Shown piece after piece: positions 34,971-42,698 of a stretch of 48,700 nucleotides of DNA. Numbering within the stretch: the first letter of the stretch is position 1; each line of letters opens with the position of its first letter. Source of the DNA: Caballeronia sp. (lineage in GTDB: Bacteria; Pseudomonadota; Gammaproteobacteria; Burkholderiales; Burkholderiaceae). The translations under genes were made by a program, and so were the position numbers. Below the pieces are notes generated by a model that was not told the DNA's origin, made no database searches, and saw only the letters and a program-made list of their open reading frames with translations. The DNA is taken from assembly GCF_028292365.1 (NCBI RefSeq), contig NZ_JAQGMM010000354.1:1-48700 (forward strand), in the 5' to 3' direction.

Positions 34971-35798
34971 ATGAACGACATGAACAACATGAACAGCACT
35001 ATTGATTCGCAATCCTTCTCATCTGGAACGTCCGTTATCGCGCTGCATTGCTCCGGTGCGGGAGCGGCGCAATGGCGCAAGCTCGGCGAGGCGCTGGGCT
35101 CGCGTCACGCGTTCGTCGCGCCCGAGCACTACGGCTGTGACAGCACGGGCCCGTGGAGCGGCGAACGCGCTTTCACGCTCGCCGACGAGGCCGCAAGGAC
35201 TATCCGCATCATCGACGCCGCGCGCGGCAAGGTGCATCTCGTCGGCCATTCGTATGGCGGTGGCGTGGCGTTGCGCGCAGCCGTCGAACGGCCGGAGCGC
35301 ATCGCGAGCCTGACGCTTTACGAGCCCTCGGCGTTTCATCTGTTGAAGGCGATGGGCACGCACGGAGCGCACGCGCTCGCGGAAATAATCGATATCTCAA
35401 AGCGCACCGCCGACGGCGTGACCTGTGGCGACTATCGGGGCGCGGCGGCTTCATTCGTGGATTACTGGGGCGGCCGGGGCGCATGGGAAGCGCTGCGGCC
35501 CTCGGTGCAGGCTTCGCTCACGCGCTGGGCGCCGAAGGCACCGCTCGACTTCCGCGCGTTGCTCGACGAACGCATGCCTGCAAGCGCATACACGGGCTTG
35601 CGTGTCCCAGCGCTGATCATGCGCGGCCAGCACGCGCCCGTCCCGACGCGCGCGATTGCTGAGCGGCTGCCGATGTTACTGCCAGCGGCGCGTCTTGCGA
35701 TCGTTGAAGGTGCGGGACACATGGGGCCGCTCACGCACGCCGACAACGTCAACGCGATCATCGTGCGGCATATCGCCGAGGCCGATGCGGCGGCTTGA
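34971..35798 (+). CDS. Alpha/beta-hydrolase (serine type)
   Basis: A cytosolic hydrolase of 275 residues. The oxyanion region is LHCSGAGAAQW, the nucleophile elbow GHSYGGG carries serine, and the catalytic histidine is in EGAGHMGP near the end; the acid probably follows LIMRGQHAP. Related proteins include esterases, lactonases and haloperoxidase-like enzymes. The N-terminus is unusual: ATG AAC repeats three times at nine-base steps (34971, 34980, 34989), and any of the three could be the start. None has a good ribosome site. Confidence 0.88.
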   Translation: MNDMNNMNSTIDSQSFSSGTSVIALHCSGAGAAQWRKLGEALGSRHAFVAPEHYGCDSTGPWSGERAFTLADEAARTIRIIDAARGKVHLVGHSYGGGVALRAAVERPERIASLTLYEPSAFHLLKAMGTHGAHALAEIIDISKRTADGVTCGDYRGAAASFVDYWGGRGAWEALRPSVQASLTRWAPKAPLDFRALLDERMPASAYTGLRVPALIMRGQHAPVPTRAIAERLPMLLPAARLAIVEGAGHMGPLTHADNVNAIIVRHIAEADAAA

Positions 35799-35898
35799 AC
35801 CGATCCACAGGACAACGACACCGGTTAAAGCCGCTCGCATGGCAGGCTTCTCTGCGAAACCGCCATAGTCGGTTTGATCAGGGTTGGGCCGCCTGCCG

Positions 35899-36351
35899 TC
35901 AGTGGGACGTCGTCATTTCTCCGGGCCGGCGCAGCATCTTGTCGACTTCGCCCGCGTGCATCTCTTCGATATGGATCATCTGCCGGGCGAACTCCTCGAG
36001 TGCAACGGAGCGGTCCTCGACCAGCGCGAGCAGTTCGCGATAAAGCTCCAGCGCGAGGTTCTCGGCTTGCAGCGATTCGCGGAGGATCGACGAGATATCG
36101 AATGTGTGCGAGTCGAGGAGTTGACCGATCTCAAGCGACGGATAGGCGCCCAACGTGGTGATCCATTCTCCGACCTGCTGTGCGTGCAACAGCGATTCAT
36201 CGGCCTGTTCGCGCAACCAGGCTCTGATCGGAATGCGTCCGAATCCGAAAACAAGAAACGAATAGTGGGTATATCGAACGACACCGGCCAACTCGGATTC
36301 AAGAATCCGGTTCAGCACCGCAACGACCTCTTCCTTGTCTATCTCTGCCAT
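35899..36351 (-). CDS. Bacterioferritin/ferritin-like protein
   Basis: A four-helix-bundle protein of 150 residues, probably for iron storage or detoxification. Ferroxidase-type ligands are seen: Glu20 (ESELAGVVRYTHY), Glu52 with His56 (ADESLLHAQ), Glu97 (QAENLALELY) and Glu129 with His132 (HIEEMHAGEV). In classical bacterioferritin the second pair is E-x2-H and the next residue after Glu is the haem-binding methionine; here the pair is E-x3-H and serine stands at the methionine position, so haem binding is doubtful. AAAAGGAG lies upstream of ATG 36351. It is a stand-alone gene. Confidence 0.85.
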   Translation of the reverse strand: MAEIDKEEVVAVLNRILESELAGVVRYTHYSFLVFGFGRIPIRAWLREQADESLLHAQQVGEWITTLGAYPSLEIGQLLDSHTFDISSILRESLQAENLALELYRELLALVEDRSVALEEFARQMIHIEEMHAGEVDKMLRRPGEMTTSH

Positions 36352-36755
36352 TTGGTAGCTCCTTTTTATGTCACTACGCCAGACGCAGTCCACGTGGGGG
36401 AAGTGGCTTAATCATCTCGCAAAAGGCGCAGGCATTAAAGGCCGAAAAATAGGGCGGGAGTCGGGGTCGCCGTCTACGGTTCTATCCAGCTTCAGCGGGG
36501 TCCTTGATCCGTCTGTTTCCCCGGACGATATGCGAACGCCATTCGCTTCATGGCAACCATCGTCTCGAGTTGTTATAGGGGTCTCCCCTTTTGCCGGCGC
36601 ATTCGCTACGGTCCGATCTTGCGACGCGTTGTCACCGCATCGGCGTAATGCCCATTACATTCGTTATCGCCAATGCAGAAGGTTTCTTGATAGCGGCTGA
36701 TCCCAACATGCCTATGCCCCTACTCAGAAGGTATCGCCCGAGGCGCCTCATTCGT
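36352..36755. other. Intergenic stretch of 400 bases
   Basis: Lies between the bacterioferritin-like start and the MarR stop. One short open frame from about 36648 runs into the MarR gene antisense and has no support. It should contain the bacterioferritin promoter; I see no clear Fur-like palindrome. Confidence 0.45.
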
Positions 36756-37184
36756 TCATTTCTCGGCCAGCCTCCTGATGATCCCGGCAGCCTTGAACAG
36801 CGTGTCTCGCTCCTCTGGATCGAGTGCCGCGATCATCTGCGATAGCCACATCTGCTTCGCCTCGCGATTCTTCTTGCGCAATCGAACACCCTTCGGCGTC
36901 AACTCGATAAGCATCTGCCGCCCGTCAGTAACATGCGGCGTGCGCTTCACGATGCCCATTTCCTCAAGCGAGGCAATAGTCGTTCCCATCGACTGCGGCT
37001 TCATGCCTTCGGCGCGAGCGAGTGCCGCGGTAGTGGCGGGCCCGTCATTAGCCAGCCGCGACATGACAACGGACTCTGTCATTGAGAGCTCAGCCGCGTG
37101 GGCTTCGTTGCGGGTACGTCGAACGAGCAGTCCTACCGCTTGCATCAAATCGATGATGTTCTGCTCGAAAGTCCTGGTCGGCAT
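36756..37184 (-). CDS. MarR-family transcriptional regulator
   Basis: A dimeric winged-helix regulator of about 142 residues. The recognition region is LARAEGMKPQSMGTTIASLEEMGIV followed by the wing (TPHVTDGRQMLIELTPKG), both diagnostic. Helices at both ends form the dimer. The ATG at 37184 begins the conserved part but lacks a clear ribosome site; a TTG at 37238 would add 18 residues. It is divergent from a small membrane-protein gene, with 230 bases between, and probably controls it and itself in response to phenolic or oxidising compounds, as is usual for the family. Confidence 0.9.
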   Translation of the reverse strand: MPTRTFEQNIIDLMQAVGLLVRRTRNEAHAAELSMTESVVMSRLANDGPATTAALARAEGMKPQSMGTTIASLEEMGIVKRTPHVTDGRQMLIELTPKGVRLRKKNREAKQMWLSQMIAALDPEERDTLFKAAGIIRRLAEK

Positions 37185-37416
37185 GATGTCTGGAATGTGG
37201 TCAGTTGGGCGTGTGTAAGGATGAATGTCATCAGGCAAACTTGCAAGTTTGGCTGTTTAGTGTGAATCTTGAGCGATGGGTTGGTCCGCAGTCGGCGCCG
37301 TGGTGAATTGGCGAATGGGTCAACGCGGCAGACGCGCACTGAACCCCATTGACCGCCCGCTTCGCAGCATAAGGCGGTCTCAACAAACAATGTTATGACG
37401 ATTGGAGAACCATCAG

Positions 37417-37743
37417 ATGCCGTGGTATCAGTACCTTTCCTACTTCCTGGGCGGAGCGTTTGTTTCCAACGCCATTCCACACTTCGTAAGCGGAATGATG
37501 GGCCGGTCTTTCCAGAGTCCATTTGCCACGCCATCGGGCAAAGGACTGTCCTCGTCGACCGTTAATGTGTTGTGGGGAGCGTTCAACGCCGCGGTCGGTT
37601 ACCTTCTGATCTACCGGGTTGGAAACTTCGACATACGCGCCGCCGCGGACGCTGGCACCGCTGGTCTCGGTGCGTTGTTGATGGCGATCTTTGCCGCCAG
37701 GACGTTCGGGCGTTTTCATGGTGGCTTCCCTGCCACCCAATGA
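37417..37743 (+). CDS. Small conserved membrane protein, unknown function
   Basis: A 108-residue protein with about three membrane segments (YLSYFLGGAFVSNAIPHFV, VNVLWGAFNAAVGYLLIY, AGLGALLMAIFAARTFG). The opening PWYQYLSYFLGGAF and the PHFVSGMMGRSFQSPFATP loop are seen in a family of uncharacterised membrane proteins of proteobacteria. GGAG lies nine bases before ATG 37417. Divergent from MarR, which suggests that it is induced by the MarR ligand. Confidence 0.78.
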   Translation: MPWYQYLSYFLGGAFVSNAIPHFVSGMMGRSFQSPFATPSGKGLSSSTVNVLWGAFNAAVGYLLIYRVGNFDIRAAADAGTAGLGALLMAIFAARTFGRFHGGFPATQ

Positions 37744-37790
37744 ACGGGTCGAGTGCAGCCCCACGCATCCTTGACCGCGTGCGCGAGACA

Positions 37791-38684
37791 TCAACCCGCC
37801 CAGTCGTTGATATCAAGAACCGCTTGGGCGAACGCCTCTGGCGCCTCCTGCGGAAGGTTGTGGCCCGCATTCCGCACAACACGGTTCTCATGGCGTCCAG
37901 TGAAGCGCTTTGAGCCTGCCGGTCTTTCCGCCAGTGGCGAGACGCCGTCGGCATCTCCCTCAAGGGTGATCGCAGGCACGGTGATCGATGGCGTGGAGGC
38001 CAGGCGGCGCTCCATATCGTCGAACTGAGGATCGCCATCGACCAGTCCAAAACGGTGTCGGTACGAATGGATGACAACATCGACGAAATCCGGATTGTCG
38101 AATGCGGTTGCCGTGCGCGCGTAGGTGTCGTCGTCGAAGCGCCAGGTCGGCGACCATAGTGACCATAAGAGGCGGCAGAAGGCGCGCCGGTCTTCAGTCA
38201 GTCCAGCCCGGCCGCGCTCACTATGAAAATAATACTGGTACCAGAGTCTATGTTCCTTCTCCGGGCTGGCTGGCCGCATGGCGGTGGCTATATCCTGGAT
38301 GTTGTAGCCGTTGACCGAAACCAGCCCCCGCGCTCTCGCCGGATACAGCGCCGCCACAACGCATGCCGCCCGGCCGCCCCAGTCGTATCCGCCCAGCACG
38401 GCCTGCTCGATATGAAGCGCATCGAGCAGCGCTAACAGGTCTGCTCCAAGTGCCGCCTGCTGGCCCGATCGCAATGTTGCCGATGCAAGGAAACGCGTTG
38501 ACCCATAGCCCCGAAGATACGGTGTGATAACACGGGCGCCCTGGGACACGAGGTGTGGTGTTACTTCGTCATACGTATGGATGTCGTAGGGGAAACCATG
38601 TAGCAGGACTACGGGCCATCCGTTGGACTCGCCTTGTTCGTCATAGGCGATGTCAAGCAACTTGGTTGTAATGTTCTTAAGCAT
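37791..38684 (-). CDS. Cytoplasmic alpha/beta-hydrolase, epoxide hydrolase/dehalogenase-like (paralogue of 15584-16615)
   Basis: A 297-residue hydrolase with the oxyanion motif HGFPYD at 29-34, an aspartate nucleophile in GGYDWGGR (Asp101), and the histidine in NAGHNLPQEAP close to the end. It lacks a signal peptide, so it is cytosolic. It shares many segments with the Tat-exported hydrolase: PYLRGYGSTRFL, SGQQAALGADLLALLDAL against NGQQSVVALDIIALMDAL, WYQYYF, and NPDFVDVVIHSYRHRFGL against NPDHVAVVIHNYRWRLGL. GAGGGATGA lies upstream of the ATG at 38684. The two genes are probably paralogues separated by 22 kb. The upstream EamA transporter gene lies 87 bases away on the same strand. Confidence 0.92.
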   Translation of the reverse strand: MLKNITTKLLDIAYDEQGESNGWPVVLLHGFPYDIHTYDEVTPHLVSQGARVITPYLRGYGSTRFLASATLRSGQQAALGADLLALLDALHIEQAVLGGYDWGGRAACVVAALYPARARGLVSVNGYNIQDIATAMRPASPEKEHRLWYQYYFHSERGRAGLTEDRRAFCRLLWSLWSPTWRFDDDTYARTATAFDNPDFVDVVIHSYRHRFGLVDGDPQFDDMERRLASTPSITVPAITLEGDADGVSPLAERPAGSKRFTGRHENRVVRNAGHNLPQEAPEAFAQAVLDINDWAG

Positions 38685-38771
38685 GAAGTCATCCCTCGCG
38701 TGAAACCGATTAGCCGGTCAAGTGATTACTTAGATTACGCAAGAACAACAAATCGCGCATTTCAGGCGATG

Positions 38772-39614
38772 TCAAACTCCCAGACAAACCGCGCCGGCCG
38801 CGACAATGACGCACGCGAGCCAGCGCTTTCCACTGACCTGTTCTCGCAGAAACATTCGTCCGATCAGCACTGCAAACACCACGCTGGTCTCGCGCAACGC
38901 CGATACCGCGCCCATCGCGCCCGACTGCATCGCCCAGATCACGATGCCATAGGCCGCGATTGACACCAACCCGCCAGCAAGCGACGAGCCGAGTGTCATG
39001 GGCGCTTCCCGAACCGGTTTCCAGAGCGCCCCGAGTCCGCGCATAGCGACGAACAGCACCGGCATCAGCCAATAGAACAGGAACATCCACGCGGTGTAGG
39101 CAAGCGCCTGGCCGCCGGATGAGCGCACGCCGATGCCGTCGATCACGGTATAAAGCGCGATAGTCACGCCGGTCATCACTGCGGCCAGCACGCCCGCGCG
39201 CGACACGTGACTCCCCTCTAGCGCGAGCGCGAGGATGCCGCCCGAGATCATTGCGATGCCGAGCGCATGCAAGGGGCCGATCGACTCATGCGCGAAAAGC
39301 GCGGCGCCGAGCGCGACGAGCAACGGCGACGAACCGCGTGCGATCGGATAAGCCTGCGCCAGATCGTTACGTCGATACGAACGCACGAGACTTCCGTTAT
39401 AGACAATATGCACGAGCCCCGATGCGACGATGTACGGCCATGCTGCCTCGGCCGGCCGCGGCGCAAACAGGACGACGAATGTGGAGACGGCCGCGATGGC
39501 GATGCTCATCCACGTCATGGACAGGAACCGGTCGCGGTTGCCGTGCAGCAGCGCGTTCCAGCTCGCGTGGAGCACGGCGGCAAGTAGTACGAAAGCACCG
39601 GTATAACTAAGCAT
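38772..39614 (-). CDS. EamA/DMT-superfamily transporter
   Basis: A ten-helix inner-membrane exporter of 280 residues made of two five-helix EamA repeats. Helix 1 has LLAAVLHASWNALLH, the first repeat ends with PLLVALGAALFAHESIG, and the second with SVVFAVLIGRMFLREQVSGKRW, the typical terminal motif. DMT proteins of this type export amino acids, nucleosides or drugs. The ATG at 39614 starts at the first helix but has no strong ribosome site. It lies upstream of the hydrolase on the same strand and is divergent from the NCS1 permease. Confidence 0.9.
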   Translation of the reverse strand: MLSYTGAFVLLAAVLHASWNALLHGNRDRFLSMTWMSIAIAAVSTFVVLFAPRPAEAAWPYIVASGLVHIVYNGSLVRSYRRNDLAQAYPIARGSSPLLVALGAALFAHESIGPLHALGIAMISGGILALALEGSHVSRAGVLAAVMTGVTIALYTVIDGIGVRSSGGQALAYTAWMFLFYWLMPVLFVAMRGLGALWKPVREAPMTLGSSLAGGLVSIAAYGIVIWAMQSGAMGAVSALRETSVVFAVLIGRMFLREQVSGKRWLACVIVAAGAVCLGV

Positions 39615-39972
39615 GCAGGTTCGGCAAGGGGAAAGGGGAAGCGTTAAGGGTGCGAGAGGACAAGCCCTGCGCGTACAAGCGCTACCCAATCAGCGCGCCT
39701 GGGTCGGCGATGAAACAAGAAGGATATCTATCTTGGATCCGTCCAACAAACCAGATAATTTGATCGTTCGAGTTAGATAAACTCATTCGACCAAACCAGG
39801 TATTGCTTCCACTCATTGCGTTCAGCATCTCGATCAGGGTTAACCCATTCGAAACTGTGCTGCAAAGTATCTACAGTTCTTGCATACCAGCTCGCTTCAG
39901 GCGCGGGGGCATTACTGCGAAGAGGCGTCTGGCGGTGTTTCCGCAGTTCCACGAACTGAAAGGAGATGACAG
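39615..39972. other. Divergent promoter region between EamA and NCS1 genes
   Basis: About 360 bases. An AT-rich part at 39715-39850 contains two copies of AAACCAG (39748-39754 and 39793-39799) and a short inverted repeat GAGTT-N5-AACTC (39770-39784). These may be operator parts for either gene. AAAGGAG at about 39959 serves the permease. Confidence 0.45.
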
Positions 39973-41430
39973 ATGGATATCCGCGACCCGTCCCCCGGCC
40001 TCTACAACGAAGATCTCGCGCCTGCCCGCCAGCGCAACTGGGGTGCCTTCAGCATCTTCAACGTCTGGACTTCGGACGTTCACAGCCTCTGGGGCTACTA
40101 CCTCGCCGCCAGCCTGTTCCTGCTGTGCGGCAGCTTTATCAACTTCGTGCTCGCGATCGGGATCGGCTCGCTGGTGATCTTCGCGCTGATGAACCTGATC
40201 GGCTTCGCCGGCGAGAAGACCGGTGTGCCCTACCCCGTGCTGGCGCGCGCTTCCTTCGGCGTGTGGGGAGCAAACCTGGCGGCGCTGGTGCGCGCCGTGG
40301 TGGCCTGCTTCTGGTACGGCGCGCAGACGGCAGCGGCTTCGAGTGCGATGGTCGCGTTGCTGATCCGCAGCGACAGCCTGATGGCTTTTCACAAAGGCAC
40401 TCAGTTCCTGGGTCACTCCGGGCTAGAGGTGATCTGCTACGTGGTCATTTGGGCGCTGCAGCTGCTCATCATCCAGAAGGGCATGGAGACGGTGCGCAAA
40501 TTCCAGGACTGGGCCGGTCCGGCGGTGTGGGTCGCCATGCTGATCCTGGCGATCGGCCTGTGCGTCAAGGCAGGCGGCTTCTCGTTCAGCAGTGGCATAC
40601 CAATGGACGTGCTGCTCGACAAGACCAAGGACGCCGGAGTCAGCGGCGAGCCCGGCTCGTTCTGGGCGCTGATGGCAGTGGGCGCCACCTGGATCACCTA
40701 TTTCGCGGCGCTGTACCTGAACTTCTGCGACTTCTCGCGTTACGCGAAAAACCGCAGCGCAGTGAAGAAAGGAAACCTGTGGGGCCTGCCGGTCAACCTG
40801 ATCGCGTTCTCGCTGGTTGCCGGCGTCACCACCATTGCTGCCTTCAAGGTGTACGGCGAAGTGCTGCTGCACCCAGAACAGATCTCGGCCAAGTTCGACA
40901 GCTGGGTGCTGGCGCTCATCGCGGCGCTGACCTTCGCGGTCGCCACGCTGGGGATTAACGTGGTGGCCAATTTCGTCTCGGCCGCGTTCGACATCTCCAA
41001 CGTGTTTCCCAAGCGGATCAGCTTCAAGAAAGGTGGGTACATTGCTGCGGCCATCGCGCTGGTGCTCTATCCGTTCGCGCCGTGGGAAGGCAACGCCGCG
41101 CACTTCGTCAACGCCATAGGCGCCACGATGGGCCCGCTGCTGGGGATCATTCTGGTGGACTACTACCTGGTGGCCAAGGGCAACATCAACGTAGCGGCGC
41201 TCTACCAGGAGTACGGCGAATACCGCTACGAAGGCGGATGGAACGTCAACGCGCTGGTCTCCGCGGCGGTGGGCAGCGTGTTTTCGACCTTCCTGCCCAA
41301 CTTCACCAATCTGCTGCCGGTCTGGTGGAATACTTATGGCTGGTTCTTCGGCGTGGTGATCGGCGGCGGCGTGTACCTGATCATGGCAACGCTGCGGCCG
41401 CGTAGTGCGATCGCACCGACACGTGCTTAG
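39973..41430 (+). CDS. NCS1-family nucleobase/hydantoin/allantoin-type permease
   Basis: A 12-helix cation-coupled carrier of 485 residues. The first helices show NEDLAPARQRNWGAFSIFNVWTSD (in parts) and SLWGYYLAA, the family hallmark, followed by GVPYPVLARASFGVWGANL and ACFWYGAQTAAAS, in which the tryptophan that stacks on the substrate is expected. WITYFAALYLNFCDFSRYAK lies in helix 6 and LVDYYLVAKGNINVAALY near helix 10. Members take up cytosine, uracil, allantoin or hydantoins. No catabolic enzyme for these is next to it. Codon use is richer in C/G third positions than its neighbours. AAAGGAGATGACAG precedes the ATG at 39973. Confidence 0.93.
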   Translation: MDIRDPSPGLYNEDLAPARQRNWGAFSIFNVWTSDVHSLWGYYLAASLFLLCGSFINFVLAIGIGSLVIFALMNLIGFAGEKTGVPYPVLARASFGVWGANLAALVRAVVACFWYGAQTAAASSAMVALLIRSDSLMAFHKGTQFLGHSGLEVICYVVIWALQLLIIQKGMETVRKFQDWAGPAVWVAMLILAIGLCVKAGGFSFSSGIPMDVLLDKTKDAGVSGEPGSFWALMAVGATWITYFAALYLNFCDFSRYAKNRSAVKKGNLWGLPVNLIAFSLVAGVTTIAAFKVYGEVLLHPEQISAKFDSWVLALIAALTFAVATLGINVVANFVSAAFDISNVFPKRISFKKGGYIAAAIALVLYPFAPWEGNAAHFVNAIGATMGPLLGIILVDYYLVAKGNINVAALYQEYGEYRYEGGWNVNALVSAAVGSVFSTFLPNFTNLLPVWWNTYGWFFGVVIGGGVYLIMATLRPRSAIAPTRA

Positions 41431-41444
41431 TGACTCGCGGTGGC

Positions 41445-41471
41445 AGTGCCGGTGCCGAGGGTACCGGCATT
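41445..41471 (+). terminator. Strong hairpin after the NCS1 gene
   Basis: TGCCGGTGCC (41447-41456) pairs with GGTACCGGCA (41460-41469) with one G-U pair and a three-base loop; outer bases extend it. It begins 14 bases after the stop. No T-run follows, so termination may be partial. Confidence 0.55.
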
Positions 41472-41544
41472 CGCCGTCGGCCTTGCTTGCGTGCAGTCGG
41501 TGAAGTAGATTTTATTGAGCGGGCATCAGGCGGGAGGGACTGCC

Positions 41545-41967
41545 ATGGAACTCAACGTAGAACGTGTCGATGTCTGGGCGGCTACCATCGACGACAAAGC
41601 GGGTGGACTGGCGCAAGTATTAAGCGCTTTACGCGATGCTGCCGTGGACTTGCAGTTTGTCGTCGCGCGACGAACGCCGGAAACACCGGGCAAGGGCGTC
41701 GTGTTTGTCGCACCGCTGCAGGGAGAGAGGGAAATCCGCGCCGCGACACAGGCGGGTTTCAGCATCACTCCGAGTCTTCACTCCGTCCGTGTAATGGGTC
41801 TGGACCAGTTGGGAATCATCGCCCAATTGGCCCAGACGTTGGCGGATGAGGGGATCAATCTGCGCGGCGTGTCCGCCGCTGTGCTCGGCACACAGTTCAT
41901 TGCGTATCTCGCGATCGATTCGTTGGATGACGCTGACAAGGCGGTGGACGTTTTACGGAGGGCCTGA
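41545..41967 (+). CDS. Tandem ACT-domain protein
   Basis: A 140-residue cytosolic protein made almost wholly of two ACT-like domains: residues 1-68 (VWAATIDDKAGGLAQVLSALRDAAVDL) and 70-140 (VRVMGLDQLGIIAQLAQTLADEGINLRGV). ACT domains bind amino acids or related ligands and usually regulate enzymes; stand-alone pairs are thought to be sensors. GGGAGG lies six bases before ATG 41545. It has its own hairpin on each side and lies 114 bases after the NCS1 gene; a link to nucleobase or amino acid sensing is only suggested by position. Confidence 0.85.
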   Translation: MELNVERVDVWAATIDDKAGGLAQVLSALRDAAVDLQFVVARRTPETPGKGVVFVAPLQGEREIRAATQAGFSITPSLHSVRVMGLDQLGIIAQLAQTLADEGINLRGVSAAVLGTQFIAYLAIDSLDDADKAVDVLRRA

Positions 41968-41977
41968 CGCTCAAAGC

Positions 41978-42007
41978 CTTCGCGCTGGGTCTGCACCTGG
42001 CGCGAAG
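41978..42007 (+). terminator. Strong hairpin after the ACT gene
   Basis: CTTCGCGC (41978-41985) pairs perfectly with GCGCGAAG (42000-42007), and the intervening bases pair further to a four-base loop (about 13 base pairs). It starts ten bases after the stop. No T-run follows. Confidence 0.55.
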
Positions 42008-42259
42008 CGGCTGGGTCTTAATCCGGGACAATGGCGCTTGCCCGACGTGAATGCCCGTGAAAGTGGAACCTCAAACGTCCGCACAACAATCAAGCGGCGT
42101 GGCCGCTCATCGCCGATTGTCGCCGATTGTCGACCTTTGCCGGCAATCACGGACTGGCGAAGGCTGAGGGGTGGGAAGCGCCTCGGCTCGACACCGGCCT
42201 ATGCCCGGGAATAAACCATGCGTGTAAAGCGTTACTTCTTCATTGGAGGGAAATGCGAA

Positions 42260-42562
42260 ATGAAGAACGCAATCAAGGCTTGGCTAATGCTTCCCGCGTT
42301 AGCGCTTCTGCTCGCTGCATGTGCCACAGGGGGCATGCAGGCAAGCAGCGGGACACACCTTAGCGCCGCGGAGTGCCGCGACCTGACTGACATCAGGAAC
42401 AAGGCACCCGTTACCCGCGAGCGCAATATGAGTGAATTGGCGGCCCTGGAAAAAGCGGGCTACCATCCGGGATGGTTTTATGACCCTTACTACCCAGCCG
42501 ATCTTGAGGCCGCGCAGCATCAGGTCGATATCTGGTACAAAACCGAGTGCCCGCAAACATAG
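42260..42562 (+). CDS. DUF4148-type lipoprotein
   Basis: A 100-residue lipoprotein with the signal MLPALALLLAAC (lipobox cysteine at about residue 21). The mature part has the family pattern ELAALEKAGYHPGWFYDPYYP followed by DLEAAQHQV, as in DUF4148 proteins that occur in many copies in Burkholderia. Two cysteines (AECRDL and KTECPQT) may form a disulphide. Function unknown. The ATG at 42260 is preferred, with GGAGGG upstream; an in-frame ATG at 42218 would add 14 residues. It is convergent with the SulP gene. Confidence 0.8.
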   Translation: MKNAIKAWLMLPALALLLAACATGGMQASSGTHLSAAECRDLTDIRNKAPVTRERNMSELAALEKAGYHPGWFYDPYYPADLEAAQHQVDIWYKTECPQT

Positions 42563-42698
42563 GCCGCTTAAGTAAATGGTGGCCCACGGCGCAAGCGCCC
42601 ACGCTGCGGGCAAGCAGTGCACACGTTCGCCGGACATGTCCGCAGCCCGGCAATATCGACCAGTATCACTGCCACACAGGTTTCCGATTCAATCAGCG

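Noticed and set aside
36648-36845. Plus-strand frame beginning MPITFVIANAEG
   Set aside because: It runs antisense into the MarR gene and has no ribosome site.
42108-42136. Doubled CGCCGATTGT as a possible repeat array
   Set aside because: Only two short units; no evidence of a larger array or of function.
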